Assembly: GCF_012922555.1 (NCBI RefSeq)
Contig: NZ_WIPK01000003.1
Coordinates: 62,001 to 126,000, forward strand
Origin: Paraclostridium dentum
GTDB lineage: Bacteria > Bacillota > Clostridia > Peptostreptococcales > Peptostreptococcaceae
DNA: 64,000 bases
Direction of reading: 5' to 3'
In this document: piece after piece, positions 54,294 to 64,000 of the stretch
Numbering within the stretch: the first letter of the stretch is position 1
Layout: each line of letters opens with the position of its first letter
Position numbers and translations under genes: made by a program
The notes under the pieces: generated by a model
Databases searched by the model: none
The model's input: only the letters and a program-made list of their open reading frames with translations
What the model was told of the DNA's origin: nothing

Positions 54294-55412
54294 ATGAACA
54301 ATATATGTAATATAAAAGAGTGCATGAAAAATAATAGAAAAGAATTACATGTACTAGCTGAAATAGGAAATCAAGAGTTTAAAACTAATAAATATATAAA
54401 AGATTATTTAAATAATATAGGTGTAGAATATGAAGAAATGTTAGACACTGCTGTAGTTGGAATTATAAAAGGGAAAAATCCTAAAAAAACTATAGCTTTT
54501 AGATCGGATATGGATGCTCTTACATTAGGGGAAAAAGCTATGCACTTATGTGGGCATGATGGACATATGAGTATATTACTTGGATTAGTAACATACTTAA
54601 ATGAAAATAGAGAAAACCTGATGGATAATATAGTATTTATATTCCAACCAGCAGAAGAAGGTCCAGGAGGAGCTAAACCATTAATCAACGCAGGTATCGT
54701 AGAAAAGTATAAAATAGATGAAATATATGGTCTTCATATATATCCAGAAATACCTGAAGGTTATGTAGGGACTAGACCAAATTACTTCTTAGCTCAAGTT
54801 GGAGAATTAGACATAGATATTATTGCTAAAAGTGGTCATGGAGCTATGCCTCAAAATGGAATAGATGGAATAGTTTTAGCTTCTAGCTTTATTAGTAGCT
54901 TACAGACAATAGTATCAAGAAATATAAGTCCACTAGATAATGCTGTACTTACTATAGGTAAGATGTATGGAGGGACTAGAAGAAATATAATAGCTGAAAA
55001 TATTAGAATAGAAGGTACTATAAGAGCTTTTAAACCAGAGGTATATGAAACTATTAAAGAAAGAATTAGAGAACTAGCAAAAGGATATGAAGTGGCTTAT
55101 AACTGTAAGATAGAAGTAGAAATAAGAGATGACTATCCAGCTGTTAATAATAATGAAGTTTTATTTGAAGAATTTGAACAGGCTATAGGAGCAGATAAAC
55201 TTATCAAGCTAGAACCTATAATGATATCAGAAGATTTTTCTTACTATCAACAAGTTCTTCCAGGTTTATTCTTCATGCTAGGTGCAAGAAATGAAGAAAA
55301 AGGATTTGTAAATGGACTTCATAGTTTAAACTTTAATTTTGATGAAAGCATATTAGGAAATGCATTAGATGTATATATCAAGTTATTAAAATATAAAAAA
55401 TCAATATTATAA
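54294..55412 (+). CDS. M20 family metallopeptidase / amidohydrolase
   Basis: About 372 residues of the M20D group (IAA-amino acid hydrolase, N-acetyl-diaminopimelate or hippurate hydrolase type). Seen: SDMDALTLGE, MHLCGHDGHMS metal motif (Cys-Gly-His-Asp-Gly-His), FQPAEEGPGGA and the dimerization segment KSGHGAMPQNGID. Substrate cannot be named. AAAGGAG fits the ATG at 54294; an upstream in-frame extension starting at 54249 has no Shine-Dalgarno. Confidence 0.92.
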   Translation: MNNICNIKECMKNNRKELHVLAEIGNQEFKTNKYIKDYLNNIGVEYEEMLDTAVVGIIKGKNPKKTIAFRSDMDALTLGEKAMHLCGHDGHMSILLGLVTYLNENRENLMDNIVFIFQPAEEGPGGAKPLINAGIVEKYKIDEIYGLHIYPEIPEGYVGTRPNYFLAQVGELDIDIIAKSGHGAMPQNGIDGIVLASSFISSLQTIVSRNISPLDNAVLTIGKMYGGTRRNIIAENIRIEGTIRAFKPEVYETIKERIRELAKGYEVAYNCKIEVEIRDDYPAVNNNEVLFEEFEQAIGADKLIKLEPIMISEDFSYYQQVLPGLFFMLGARNEEKGFVNGLHSLNFNFDESILGNALDVYIKLLKYKKSIL

Positions 55413-55416
55413 TACT

Positions 55417-55482
55417 AAATCACTCCTCAATTTTGTATAAATTTTGTTCATATGACAAAAATATAAAATAAAGGAGTGATTT
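55417..55482 (+). promoter_or_regulatory. Inverted repeat sequestering the SASP Shine-Dalgarno
   Basis: AAATCACTCCT (55417-55427) is the perfect complement of AGGAGTGATTT (55472-55482), which contains the AAGGAG of the next gene. Inner segments (ATTTTGTATAAATTTTGT and ACAAAAATATAAAAT) also pair. The right arm ends in T5, so the same structure could terminate transcription from the M20 gene. Confidence 0.6.
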
Positions 55483-55484
55483 TT

Positions 55485-55739
55485 ATGAATTATAAAGATA
55501 TTGATATAAATAAGCCAAGAGAGAAAAGTGCAACTAAGAAAAAGAAAATATTGACAGATGATGATATAATGAAATATGAGATAGCATCAGAACTTGGTCT
55601 AATGGATAAAGTTTCTGAGCTTGGTTGGGGAGGTTTAACAGCCAAAGAAGCAGGGCGTATAGGCGGTATGTTAACATCTCGTAAAAAGAAAAAGAAAAAA
55701 ATGGAAAAGGAAGAAAATAAAGACGATGGATCAGTATAG
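55485..55739 (+). CDS. Atypical alpha/beta-type SASP
   Basis: An 84-residue SASP-family protein. The core MKYEIASELGLMDKVSELGW followed by LTAKEAGRIGGMLTSR is the longer SASP variant with the two signature segments; the C-terminus is a run of lysines and acidic residues (KKKKKKMEKEE). It probably coats spore DNA. AAGGAGTG precedes the ATG at 55485, within an inverted repeat. The 3' end overlaps the following methyltransferase gene by 14 nt. Confidence 0.88.
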   Translation: MNYKDIDINKPREKSATKKKKILTDDDIMKYEIASELGLMDKVSELGWGGLTAKEAGRIGGMLTSRKKKKKKMEKEENKDDGSV

Positions 55740-56472
55740 AGATTTTGCATTTGTATATGATGAACTTATGAATGATGTTGATTATGACAAATGGGTTAAA
55801 TATATAGAAGATATAATAGACAACGAAAATGTAAAAGTTAAAAATATACTAGAACTAGCATGTGGAACAGGAAATATAACTATTCCTCTAGCTAAAAAAG
55901 AATACGATATAGCTGGAATTGATATATCTGCAGAAATGTTAGGTGTAGCTAGAGAAAAAGCTGAAAAACAAGGAATAGAGCTTGTATTATTACAACAAGA
56001 TATAGCTGAACTTGATTTTGATATAACAGGTTTAGATTGTGTTTTATGTGCTTGTGATGGATTCAACTATATAACTTATGATGATGATTTACAAAATGTT
56101 TTTGATACAACTCATGAGTTATTAAAAGAAAATGGAATATTCATATTTGACATAAGTTCATATTATAAATTAGCCAATATATTAGGTGGTAATATATATG
56201 GTGAAAATAGAGAAGATGTATCTTATTTATGGCAAAATTATTTTGATGAAGAAGAAAACTTATTAGAAATGGAATTAGCATTTTTCATAAAAGGTGAAGA
56301 TGGAAGATATGATAAGTTTGAAGAGGTACATCAGCAAAGAGCATATACAGAAGATGAAATAGTAGAAATGCTTCAAGAATCAGGTTTTAAAGATGTAAAA
56401 GTTTATGGAGACTTTACACTCAATAAACCAAGCGATGATTCGGAAAGAGTATTTTTTATTTGTAAAAAATAG
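55726..56472 (+). CDS. Class I SAM-dependent methyltransferase
   Basis: 248 residues. Starts YRDFAFVYDELMNDVDY, motif I LELACGTGNITIPLA, motif II VLLQQDIAEL, motif III LDCVLCACDGFNYI. It is the type found in many Firmicutes as a UbiE-like methyltransferase of unknown substrate. It overlaps the SASP gene and has no separate strong Shine-Dalgarno (the lysine-coding AAGGAAG of the SASP gene serves), so translation is probably coupled. Confidence 0.9.
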   Translation: MDQYRDFAFVYDELMNDVDYDKWVKYIEDIIDNENVKVKNILELACGTGNITIPLAKKEYDIAGIDISAEMLGVAREKAEKQGIELVLLQQDIAELDFDITGLDCVLCACDGFNYITYDDDLQNVFDTTHELLKENGIFIFDISSYYKLANILGGNIYGENREDVSYLWQNYFDEEENLLEMELAFFIKGEDGRYDKFEEVHQQRAYTEDEIVEMLQESGFKDVKVYGDFTLNKPSDDSERVFFICKK

Positions 56473-56506
56473 ACAGAAAGTTTTAACGTGATTGGAGGAA
56501 AATATT

Positions 56507-57388
56507 ATGAAGGATTATGTTTTAAGAGCAACAGCTGGAGATGGACAGGTAAGAGCTTTTGTTGCAACTACTAGAAATATGGTAGAAAGAGCTAGAGATC
56601 TTCATAAGACAAGTAAAGTTGCTACAGCTGCTTTAGGAAGAACACTAACAGCAACATCTATGATGGGTCTTATGATGAAAAACGATGGAGATAAAATAAC
56701 AGTTATAATAAAAGGTGGCGGACCTATAGGAAGTATATTAGCTACAGCTAACTCTAAGGGGATAGTAAAAGGGTACGTTGATAACCCAAATGTTGTAGTA
56801 GAAGATTATGAAAATAGTAAGTTAAATGTTGCAGCTGCTGTTGGAAGTGAAGGAACAGTAAGAGTAACAAAAGACTTAGGATTAAGAGAACCTTATAATG
56901 GTTCATATCCTATGGTTAGCGGAGAAATAGCCCAAGATTTAACATATTATTTCGCAGTATCAGAACAAACTCCATCAGTAGTAGCACTAGGAGTATTGAC
57001 AAAAGAAGAAGAAGTTGAATATGCAGGTGGATTTATAGTTCAATTAATGCCAGATGCAACTGAAGAAACTATATCAAAATTAGAGTCTAACGTTGCTAAC
57101 TTAGATTCTATAACAAATATGTTAAAAGAAGGAAAAACTCCTGAAGATATACTTAATATAGTACTTGATGGATTAAACCCTCAAATTCTAGATAAGTGTG
57201 ATGTTGGATTTGAGTGTGAATGCTCTAAAGAAAGAGTCGAAGGAGTTTTAATATCTATAGGACAACATCAATTAGCTGAAATAATAGAAGAAGATAAAAA
57301 AGCTGAAATAGGATGTCAATTCTGTAACTCAAAATACATGTTTGATGAAGATGAATTAAAAGCTATATTAGATAAAATGAACAAGTAA
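56507..57388 (+). CDS. hslO: Redox-regulated chaperone Hsp33
   Basis: Holdase activated by oxidation. About 293 residues with the N-terminal core (ATAGDGQVRAFVATTR) and the C-terminal zinc/redox switch of four cysteines: CEC (CECSKER) and CQFC. Disulfide formation on oxidative stress releases zinc and activates it. GGAGGA precedes the ATG at 56507; an ATG-like in-frame extension from 56492 lacks one. It may be cotranscribed with the methyltransferase 34 nt upstream. Confidence 0.95.
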   Translation: MKDYVLRATAGDGQVRAFVATTRNMVERARDLHKTSKVATAALGRTLTATSMMGLMMKNDGDKITVIIKGGGPIGSILATANSKGIVKGYVDNPNVVVEDYENSKLNVAAAVGSEGTVRVTKDLGLREPYNGSYPMVSGEIAQDLTYYFAVSEQTPSVVALGVLTKEEEVEYAGGFIVQLMPDATEETISKLESNVANLDSITNMLKEGKTPEDILNIVLDGLNPQILDKCDVGFECECSKERVEGVLISIGQHQLAEIIEEDKKAEIGCQFCNSKYMFDEDELKAILDKMNK

Positions 57389-57402
57389 TGAAATAATAAA
57401 TA

Positions 57403-57470
57403 AAACCCTTTTGCATAAGAGTCATACCAAGTGGTAGAATATATTTATGCGAAAGGGTTTTTTTGATTGA
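57403..57470 (+). terminator. Terminator between hslO and rpoN
   Basis: AAACCCTTTTGCATAA pairs with TTATGCGAAAGGGTTT (one mismatch) around a 25-nt loop that itself can fold; T7 follows. Confidence 0.85.
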
Positions 57471-57495
57471 AAAAATAAAAGCGGGGTGAAAAAAT

Positions 57496-58842
57496 TTGAA
57501 CTTTAACAACAGGCTAGAATTAACTCAATCTCAAAAGCTGGTGATGACTACACAGCTAAAACAGTCATTAGCAATACTCAATATGAGTAAAGTTGAATTA
57601 GAAGAAGAAATAAGAAAAGAATCAGAGGAAAATCCCTTATTAGATATAGAACGAAAAGAAGAAATAGACTGGGAAGCTTATGTGAAAAATATGGACACCG
57701 GATATAAAAGAGAAGTAAATTATAATCCAGATAATGATTTAAATTTAGAAAATATGATAAAAGAAGATGTTAATTTATACGAACACTTAAGTCTTCAAAT
57801 AGGATTATATAAAATTAGCGACTTAGAAAAAGAAGTCTGTAATTACATAATTGACAGCTTAGATGAAGATGGATATCTAAGGTTTTCAGAAGAAATAATG
57901 TTAAATGAGTTAAAAGAGTTAAATGTAGATGAAGATACATTTTTAGAGTGTTTAGAAAAAGTTCAGCAGCTAGATCCTATAGGAGTTGGGGCTAGAGATT
58001 TAGTTGAATGTCTAATCTTACAAATTGAAAATTCAGGAGAATATGATGAAGATTTAATAAATATAATCAAAGAAGATTTGGACTTAATAGCTTCTAATAA
58101 AGTTAAGGAAATAAGCAAAAAACATAAGATTCCGATGCAAAGATGTGTTAATTTAGTTCATAAAATCAAGTCATTGGATCCGAGACCGGGTAGATTATGC
58201 TGCAGTGAGAAAACGGTATACGTGCAACCTGATGTTATAGTTGAAAAAATTGATAATGAGTTTATAGTTTATAAAAATGAAAAAGATTCTTATATGTTAA
58301 AGATTAATAATTTTTATAAAGAAGTGCTTAGAAATACATCATCAGATAATGATGCTAAAGAATTTATAAAATCAAAATTAAATTCTGCTACTAGCTTAGT
58401 AAAAAATATACAAAGCAGAAACCATACAATACTTAAAATTGCAGAAACAATAGTTTCTTGCCAAGAAGAATTTTTTAATAAAGGACCACAATTTATAAAA
58501 CCACTAAAATTAAAAGATATAGCTCACATAATTGACTGTCATGAATCTACAGTAAGTAGAGGAGTAAATGGAAAATATATGTTAACTCCATTTGGAGTAT
58601 ACGAATTTAAATACTTCTTTAGTAGTGCCATCGAAACACAAAATGACGAAATGGCATCTAGCACCAGCATAAAAAAAATAATAAAGGAAACAATAAAGTC
58701 TGAAAATAAGAAGAAACCGTTAAGTGATGAGCAACTATCTAAAATTTTAAAGGAAAGCGGAATTTCAGTAGCTAGACGTACTGTAGCCAAGTACAGAGAA
58801 GAGTTAAAGATACCTTCATCTAGTAAAAGAAAAGAGTATTAA
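57496..58842 (+). CDS. rpoN: RNA polymerase sigma-54 factor
   Basis: 448 residues. Region I is the glutamine-rich activator-interacting segment (LTQSQKLVMTTQLKQSLAILNMS), the core-binding domain follows, and the C-terminus has the HTH and RpoN box ARRTVAKYREELKIP. The TTG start has GGGGTG about 10 nt upstream. It serves at least the prd and cds promoters, whose activators are within the same 20 kb. No further sigma-54 genes are adjacent; the next operon is glycolytic. Confidence 0.97.
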   Translation: MNFNNRLELTQSQKLVMTTQLKQSLAILNMSKVELEEEIRKESEENPLLDIERKEEIDWEAYVKNMDTGYKREVNYNPDNDLNLENMIKEDVNLYEHLSLQIGLYKISDLEKEVCNYIIDSLDEDGYLRFSEEIMLNELKELNVDEDTFLECLEKVQQLDPIGVGARDLVECLILQIENSGEYDEDLINIIKEDLDLIASNKVKEISKKHKIPMQRCVNLVHKIKSLDPRPGRLCCSEKTVYVQPDVIVEKIDNEFIVYKNEKDSYMLKINNFYKEVLRNTSSDNDAKEFIKSKLNSATSLVKNIQSRNHTILKIAETIVSCQEEFFNKGPQFIKPLKLKDIAHIIDCHESTVSRGVNGKYMLTPFGVYEFKYFFSSAIETQNDEMASSTSIKKIIKETIKSENKKKPLSDEQLSKILKESGISVARRTVAKYREELKIPSSSKRKEY

Positions 58843-58874
58843 AATAATTAAATATAAAAAAATTTTAAAAACTA

Positions 58875-58903
58875 TTGAAATTAATAAGGATTTCCTATAA
58901 AAT
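58875..58903 (+). promoter_or_regulatory. Putative sigma-A promoter of the cggR operon
   Basis: TTGAAA (58875-58880) and TAAAAT (58898-58903) with a 17-bp spacer, directly upstream of the operator. Confidence 0.5.
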
Positions 58904-58915
58904 AAAATTAACTTG

Positions 58916-58952
58916 TGGGACTAAAATATGAACAAGGGACATAAAATGTCCC
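58916..58952 (+). promoter_or_regulatory. CggR operator
   Basis: TGGGAC-N14-GGGAC-ataaaa-TGTCCC. Layout and sequence resemble the B. subtilis CggR operator of the gapA operon (CGGGAC and GGACATATAATGTCC halves). It lies 12 bp after the -10 element, so bound repressor would block elongation, as in B. subtilis. Confidence 0.7.
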
Positions 58953-58986
58953 TGAGATAAGAATTATATTGAAGGAGTAACTTTTA

Positions 58987-60009
58987 ATGAATGACTTAAT
59001 TAATATACAAAAGAAACTAATTCCACAGGTAATAGAAATCATGGAAAGAAGATATTCTATATTAAGACAGATATCTTTAAGTGAACCAATAGGAAGACGT
59101 ACATTATCAAATATGCTAGAGATTAGCGAAAGAATAGTTAGATCAGAGACAGAAGTCTTAAAAGAACAAAATCTAATAAATGTAGCCGTTTCAGGAATGA
59201 CGGTGACAGAAGAAGGATTAGAACTTTTAGATCAACTAAAAGATATTATGAATGATGTTATGGGTCTTTCACAGCTACAACATAGAGTTAAAGAGAAATT
59301 AGGAATTAAAAAAGTTATAATTGTTCCTGGTGACTTTGAGAAGAATGAGAGCTTATTAAAAGATGTAGCAAAACAAGGTGCTGAATACTTCTTAAGTATA
59401 CTAAAAGACAACAGTGTCGTAGCAGTAACAGGTGGAAGTACTATGCTAGAGTTTGCCAACAGTTTAAAAAGCGACAAAAAATACAATCAAACGACTATAG
59501 TTCCTGCTAGAGGAGGAGTCGGAAAAGATGTAGAAACTCAATCGAATAACATAGTAGCTATATTAGGAAAAAAATTAGGAGCACATTACAAATTACTTCA
59601 TGTACCAGATGAACTAGGTGTAGAAGCAATGAAAACGCTTAGTCTAGAACCAGAAATACACAAAACATTAAATTTTGTTTTAAACACAGATATACTTGTA
59701 TTTGGAATTGGAAGAGCAGATGAAATGGCTACAAGAAGAAAATTACCAAAAGAGCAAGTTGAAGAAATTTTATCTAAAGGAGCTGTAGGTGAAGCATTTG
59801 GATATTATTTCAACAAAAATGGTGAAATAGTATATGAATTAAATACTGTAGGAATAAAATTAGAAACATTTAAATCTGTAAAAAATAACATAGCAATATT
59901 TGCAGGATCAAGCAAAGCAGAAGCAGTTACTGCAATATCTAAGTTAAATGACAATATGGTCATAATTACAGATGAACAAAGTGCTTATAAAATATTAGAA
60001 GTAAATTAG
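58987..60009 (+). CDS. cggR: Central glycolytic genes repressor CggR
   Basis: SorC-family repressor, 340 residues: an N-terminal winged HTH (about 20-70: LRQISLSEPIGRRTLSNMLEISERIVRSETEVL) and a sugar-phosphate-binding domain with VAVTGGSTMLEFA and VPARGGVG. Fructose 1,6-bisphosphate is the known inducer in B. subtilis. GAAGGAG lies 6 nt before the ATG. First gene of the glycolytic operon, directly behind its own operator. Confidence 0.95.
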   Translation: MNDLINIQKKLIPQVIEIMERRYSILRQISLSEPIGRRTLSNMLEISERIVRSETEVLKEQNLINVAVSGMTVTEEGLELLDQLKDIMNDVMGLSQLQHRVKEKLGIKKVIIVPGDFEKNESLLKDVAKQGAEYFLSILKDNSVVAVTGGSTMLEFANSLKSDKKYNQTTIVPARGGVGKDVETQSNNIVAILGKKLGAHYKLLHVPDELGVEAMKTLSLEPEIHKTLNFVLNTDILVFGIGRADEMATRRKLPKEQVEEILSKGAVGEAFGYYFNKNGEIVYELNTVGIKLETFKSVKNNIAIFAGSSKAEAVTAISKLNDNMVIITDEQSAYKILEVN

Positions 60010-60016
60010 TTAATAA

Positions 60017-61075
<1,059 letters not shown>

Positions 61076-61103
61076 TTCGTATAAATAAAAATATACAGGC
61101 TTT

Positions 61104-61151
61104 AAAAAAGTCCGGGTTTGTAGTTTAACACTACGGGCTCTGGACTTTTTT
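61104..61151 (+). terminator. Terminator after gap
   Basis: AAAAAAGTCC with GGACTTTTTT at the base and an inner GTAG/CTAC stem (GTCCGGG...GGGCTCTGGAC gives a bulge). T6 tail. It separates gap from pgk. Confidence 0.85.
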
Positions 61152-61248
61152 ACGATTATAGATCGTACTAGACAAAAATTTGATTATAAATCAGCAAAAA
61201 TAAGTATATCAAGAAAAGCAGATTTTTTTATAAATGTGACATACTTTA

Positions 61249-61277
61249 TTGGTCAAAAAGCATAAATATGATATACT
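61249..61277 (+). promoter_or_regulatory. Putative sigma-A promoter of pgk-tpiA-gpmI
   Basis: TTGGTC (61249-61254) and TATACT (61272-61277), 17-bp spacer, about 40 bp before the pgk start and after the gap terminator. Confidence 0.5.
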
Positions 61278-61314
61278 GATTTGTGGAAAACATTTTTTGA
61301 GAGGAGATAGTACC

Positions 61315-62514
61315 ATGTCAATGCTTAATAAGAAAACGATAGAAGATATAAATGTGTGTGGTAAAAGAGTTTTAGTTAGATGTGACTTCAACGTACCTTT
61401 AAAGGATGGGGTTATAACTGATGAAAATAGATTAAACGGAGCTATGCCTACTATAAAATACTTAGTAGACAACGGAGCAAAAGTTATATTATGCTCTCAC
61501 TTAGGAAAACCAAAAGGTGAAGCTAAGCCAGAATTATCTTTAGCACCAGTAGCTAAAAGATTATCTGAAATGTTAGGTAAAGAAGTAGTATTTGCAGCTG
61601 ACGAAAACGTTGTAGGGGAAAATGCAAAAACTGCTGTAGAAAAAATGGAAAACGGAGATATAGTATTATTAGAAAATACTAGATATAGAAAAGAAGAAAC
61701 TAAAAATGAAGAAAACTTCTCTAAAGAGTTAGCTTCATTAGCTGAAATATTTGTAAATGATGCATTCGGAACTGCTCATAGAGCTCACTGTTCAACAGTT
61801 GGGGCTGGAGAGTTCTTAAATGAAAAAGTTTGCGGATACTTAATACAAAAAGAATTAAAGTTCTTAGGAGAAGCTGTAGCTAATCCAGTAAGACCTTTCA
61901 CTGCTATACTAGGAGGAGCAAAAGTTTCTGATAAGATAGCTGTTATAAATGAATTATTAGAAAAAGTAGACAACCTAATAATAGGTGGAGGAATGGCTTA
62001 CACATTCTTAAAAGCTCAAGGATACCAAATAGGAACTTCATTAGTTGAAGAAGATAAGGTAGAATACGCTAAAGAAATGATGGAAAAAGCAAAAGCTAAA
62101 GGTGTTAAATTATTATTACCAATAGATAATGCTGTTGCTAATAAATTTGCAGATGTTGCTCCAGTTATAACTGAAGATGCAAACATACCAGAAGGATTCA
62201 TGGGACTAGATATAGGACCAAAAACTATAGAAGAATACGTAAATACAGTAAATGCTTCTAAAACAATAGTATGGAATGGACCTATGGGAGTTTTCGAATT
62301 TGAAAACTTTGCAAAAGGAACATTAGCTGTTGCTAAAACTATGGCAGCTTTAGAAAATGCTACAACAGTAATAGGTGGAGGAGACTCTGCTGCAGCTGTT
62401 AACCAATTAGGATTTGGAGATAAGATGACTCACGTTTCTACAGGTGGAGGAGCTTCTCTAGAATTCTTAGAAGGTAAAGACTTACCAGGTATATCAGCAT
62501 TAGACAATAAATAG
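61315..62514 (+). CDS. pgk: Phosphoglycerate kinase
   Basis: 399 residues. N-terminal [11 protein letters not shown] (substrate binding) and SHLGKPKGE, hinge [11 protein letters not shown], nucleotide segment GGGDSAAAV and the closing [20 protein letters not shown] fits the ATG at 61315; the upstream in-frame extension beginning at 61249 overlaps the promoter. Confidence 0.98.
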   Translation: MSMLNKKTIEDINVCGKRVLVRCDFNVPLKDGVITDENRLNGAMPTIKYLVDNGAKVILCSHLGKPKGEAKPELSLAPVAKRLSEMLGKEVVFAADENVVGENAKTAVEKMENGDIVLLENTRYRKEETKNEENFSKELASLAEIFVNDAFGTAHRAHCSTVGAGEFLNEKVCGYLIQKELKFLGEAVANPVRPFTAILGGAKVSDKIAVINELLEKVDNLIIGGGMAYTFLKAQGYQIGTSLVEEDKVEYAKEMMEKAKAKGVKLLLPIDNAVANKFADVAPVITEDANIPEGFMGLDIGPKTIEEYVNTVNASKTIVWNGPMGVFEFENFAKGTLAVAKTMAALENATTVIGGGDSAAAVNQLGFGDKMTHVSTGGGASLEFLEGKDLPGISALDNK

Positions 62515-62545
62515 GCCTTAAATTTTATCAATAATTATATATATA

Positions 62546-62583
62546 GTTTACAGTAGATAAAATTGATTTTATCTACTGTAAAC
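62546..62583. repeat. Perfect 18-bp inverted repeat between pgk and tpiA
   Basis: GTTTACAGTAGATAAAAT and its exact complement, with a two-base centre TG. It is followed by A7 rather than a T-run, so it is not a rho-independent terminator on this strand. It could be an mRNA stabiliser or cleavage site, or a protein operator. Confidence 0.8.
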
Positions 62584-62627
62584 AAAAAAAGTACTATATT
62601 CAATTTATAGTAATGGAGGAAGTAAAA

Positions 62628-63374
62628 ATGAGAAAACCTATAATAGCAGGAAACTGGAAAATGCACAAAACTATAGCAGAAGCTGTAGAGTTTGTTAATG
62701 AGATAAAAGGAAAAGTAAATAATACAGATGTAGAGGCAGTTATATGTGCTCCTTTCACTTTATTAAAAGATTTAAAGGAAGCTACAAAAGGAACTCCTAT
62801 AAAAATAGGTGCTCAAAATATGCACTATGCAGATAACGGAGCATTTACAGGAGAAATATCTGCACCTATGTTAAAAGAATTAGATATAGATTATGTAGTA
62901 TTAGGACATTCTGAAAGAAGACAATACTTCAATGAAACTAACGAAACAGTAAACAAGAAAGTATTAAAAGCTTTAGAAGCTGGAATAGATCCAATATTAT
63001 GTATAGGTGAAACTTTAGAAGAAAGAGAAGCAGATAAAACTAAAGATGTTTGTAAAGTTCAAACTGAAAAAGCTTTAGAAAATGTAACTGCAGAAGATAT
63101 GAAAAAAGTTGTTATAGCTTACGAGCCAATATGGGCTATAGGAACTGGAAAAACTGCAACTGCTGAGCAAGCTAACGATGTTATAGCATATGTTAGAGAA
63201 GTAGTTAAAGGATTATATGGAGAAGAAATATCAGAAGAAGTAAGAATACAATACGGAGGAAGTGTAAAACCTTCTAATGTATCAGAAATAATGAACCAAA
63301 CTGATATAGATGGAGCTTTAGTTGGTGGAGCTAGTCTACAACCAGCTGACTTCACAGAACTTGTTAATTTCTAA
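62628..63374 (+). CDS. tpiA: Triosephosphate isomerase
   Basis: 248 residues, normal length. GNWKMHKT (catalytic Lys), [10 protein letters not shown] (catalytic His) and [14 protein letters not shown] (catalytic Glu) are all present, and the phosphate loop GGSVKPSN and GALVGGASL at the end. TGGAGGAAG precedes the ATG at 62628. Confidence 0.98.
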   Translation: MRKPIIAGNWKMHKTIAEAVEFVNEIKGKVNNTDVEAVICAPFTLLKDLKEATKGTPIKIGAQNMHYADNGAFTGEISAPMLKELDIDYVVLGHSERRQYFNETNETVNKKVLKALEAGIDPILCIGETLEEREADKTKDVCKVQTEKALENVTAEDMKKVVIAYEPIWAIGTGKTATAEQANDVIAYVREVVKGLYGEEISEEVRIQYGGSVKPSNVSEIMNQTDIDGALVGGASLQPADFTELVNF

Positions 63375-63389
63375 GGAGTGAAAAAAGAC

Positions 63390-64000
63390 ATGAAAAAACC
63401 AGTAGCATTAATAATAATGGACGGTTTTGGATGTAGTGAAGTAAAGATAGGAAATGCAGTAGCAAGTGCAAAAACTCCTAACTTAGACAAATTACATGAA
63501 AACTACCCTCATACTTTAATACAAGCTAGTGGCCTTGATGTTGGTCTTCCAGATGGACAAATGGGTAACTCAGAAGTAGGGCACACTAACATCGGAGCAG
63601 GAAGAATAGTATATCAAGATTTAACTAGAGTTAGTAAGGCAATAGAAGATGGAGAACTTTTCAAAAATGATGTCTTATTAGAAGCAATGAAAAATGGGAA
63701 AGAACATTCACTTCATTTAATGGGATTACTATCTAATGGAGGAGTTCATTCACATATAGACCATTTAAAAGCTTTAATAAAAATGGCTAAAGAAAATGGT
63801 GTTGAAAATGTATATGTTCATGCATTCACAGATGGTAGAGACACTGATCCAAAGAGTGCTTTAACATTCATCGAAGATGTTGAAAAATACATGCAAGAAG
63901 TAGGAGTGGGGAAATTTGCATCAGTATCTGGTAGATACTATGCTATGGATAGAGATAAAAGATGGGAAAGAATACAACTAGCTTATGACGCTATGGTTGA
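63390..64000 (+). CDS. gpmI: Phosphoglycerate mutase, cofactor-independent (partial)
   Basis: The first 203 codons of iPGM; the rest lies outside the window. Alkaline-phosphatase-superfamily features are visible: metal-binding MDGFG (residue 10-14), catalytic Ser61 in [21 protein letters not shown], and the HSHIDHLK and DGRDTDPKS segments. AAGGAG lies 12 nt before the ATG, 15 nt after the tpiA stop, so it is cotranscribed. Confidence 0.97.
   Translation, partial: MKKPVALIIMDGFGCSEVKIGNAVASAKTPNLDKLHENYPHTLIQASGLDVGLPDGQMGNSEVGHTNIGAGRIVYQDLTRVSKAIEDGELFKNDVLLEAMKNGKEHSLHLMGLLSNGGVHSHIDHLKALIKMAKENGVENVYVHAFTDGRDTDPKSALTFIEDVEKYMQEVGVGKFASVSGRYYAMDRDKRWERIQLAYDAMV

Noticed and set aside
55435-55460. 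Sigma-G promoter in the loop before the SASP gene (TGTATAA and CATATGA)
   Set aside because: The spacer is only 8 bp, where about 17 bp is needed.

Overview
The window is a contiguous, AT-rich chromosomal segment of a spore-forming, amino-acid-fermenting anaerobe of the Clostridia, most likely family Peptostreptococcaceae. The evidence is a complete D-proline reductase (prd) locus with two in-frame UGA (selenocysteine) codons, a sigma-54-dependent cysteine desulfidase locus (cdsR-cdsB), sporulation genes (Spo0E-like, two SASP genes, a PdaB-like deacetylase), a T-box upstream of valS, and a gene order that resembles Clostridioides difficile as I remember it. The genus cannot be fixed from this sequence alone. 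I found no insertion sequence, prophage, CRISPR array, rRNA or tRNA; this is core genome.

Layout: (1) 1-4.4 kb: lon and engB, then a tandem P-loop ATPase. (2) 4.5-10.1 kb: a compact type IV pilus operon (pilB, pilC, one prepilin, pilM/N/O-like genes and an unknown gene) behind a strong leader hairpin. (3) 10.1-25.4 kb: housekeeping and transport genes: a SEC-C/HTH protein, an FAD oxidoreductase, a Na/Pi symporter, pgi, htrA, feoAB on the minus strand, a Gx transporter, Spo0E-like, MscS, MgtC, DegV and PepF. (4) 25.4-28.8 kb: pstCAB-phoU without pstS, behind Pho-box-like direct repeats. (5) 29-35 kb: a polysaccharide deacetylase, T-box-valS, a PH-domain gene bracketed by copies of a structured repeat, and folC. 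(6) 35-38.8 kb: small, spore-related and regulatory genes.

(7) 38.9-47.6 kb: the proline reductase locus prdR-prdC-prdA-(small gene)-prdB-prdD-prdE-prdF. A textbook -24/-12 promoter precedes prdC, and prdR encodes its CBS-PAS-AAA-HTH activator. PrdF racemizes L-proline to D-proline, PrdA/PrdB reduce it to 5-aminovalerate, and PrdC delivers electrons. (8) 47.7-53.5 kb: a TauE/SafE permease, an SSB-like protein, a methyltransferase, then cdsR and sigma-54-driven cdsB. (9) 53.6-58.8 kb: hpt, an M20 hydrolase, a SASP, a methyltransferase, hslO and rpoN. The sigma factor needed by prdR and cdsR therefore lies in the same 20 kb. (10) 58.9-64 kb: the glycolytic operon cggR-gap-pgk-tpiA-gpmI, with gpmI cut by the window end.

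The most noteworthy signals are: a structured intergenic repeat with compensatory changes (32.8-33.8 kb); two genes whose only plausible starts are AUU (pilB) and AUA (mgtC); PrdD/PrdE as a split, cysteine-less copy of PrdA; an SD-sequestering hairpin before a SASP gene; and a perfect 18-bp inverted repeat between pgk and tpiA.
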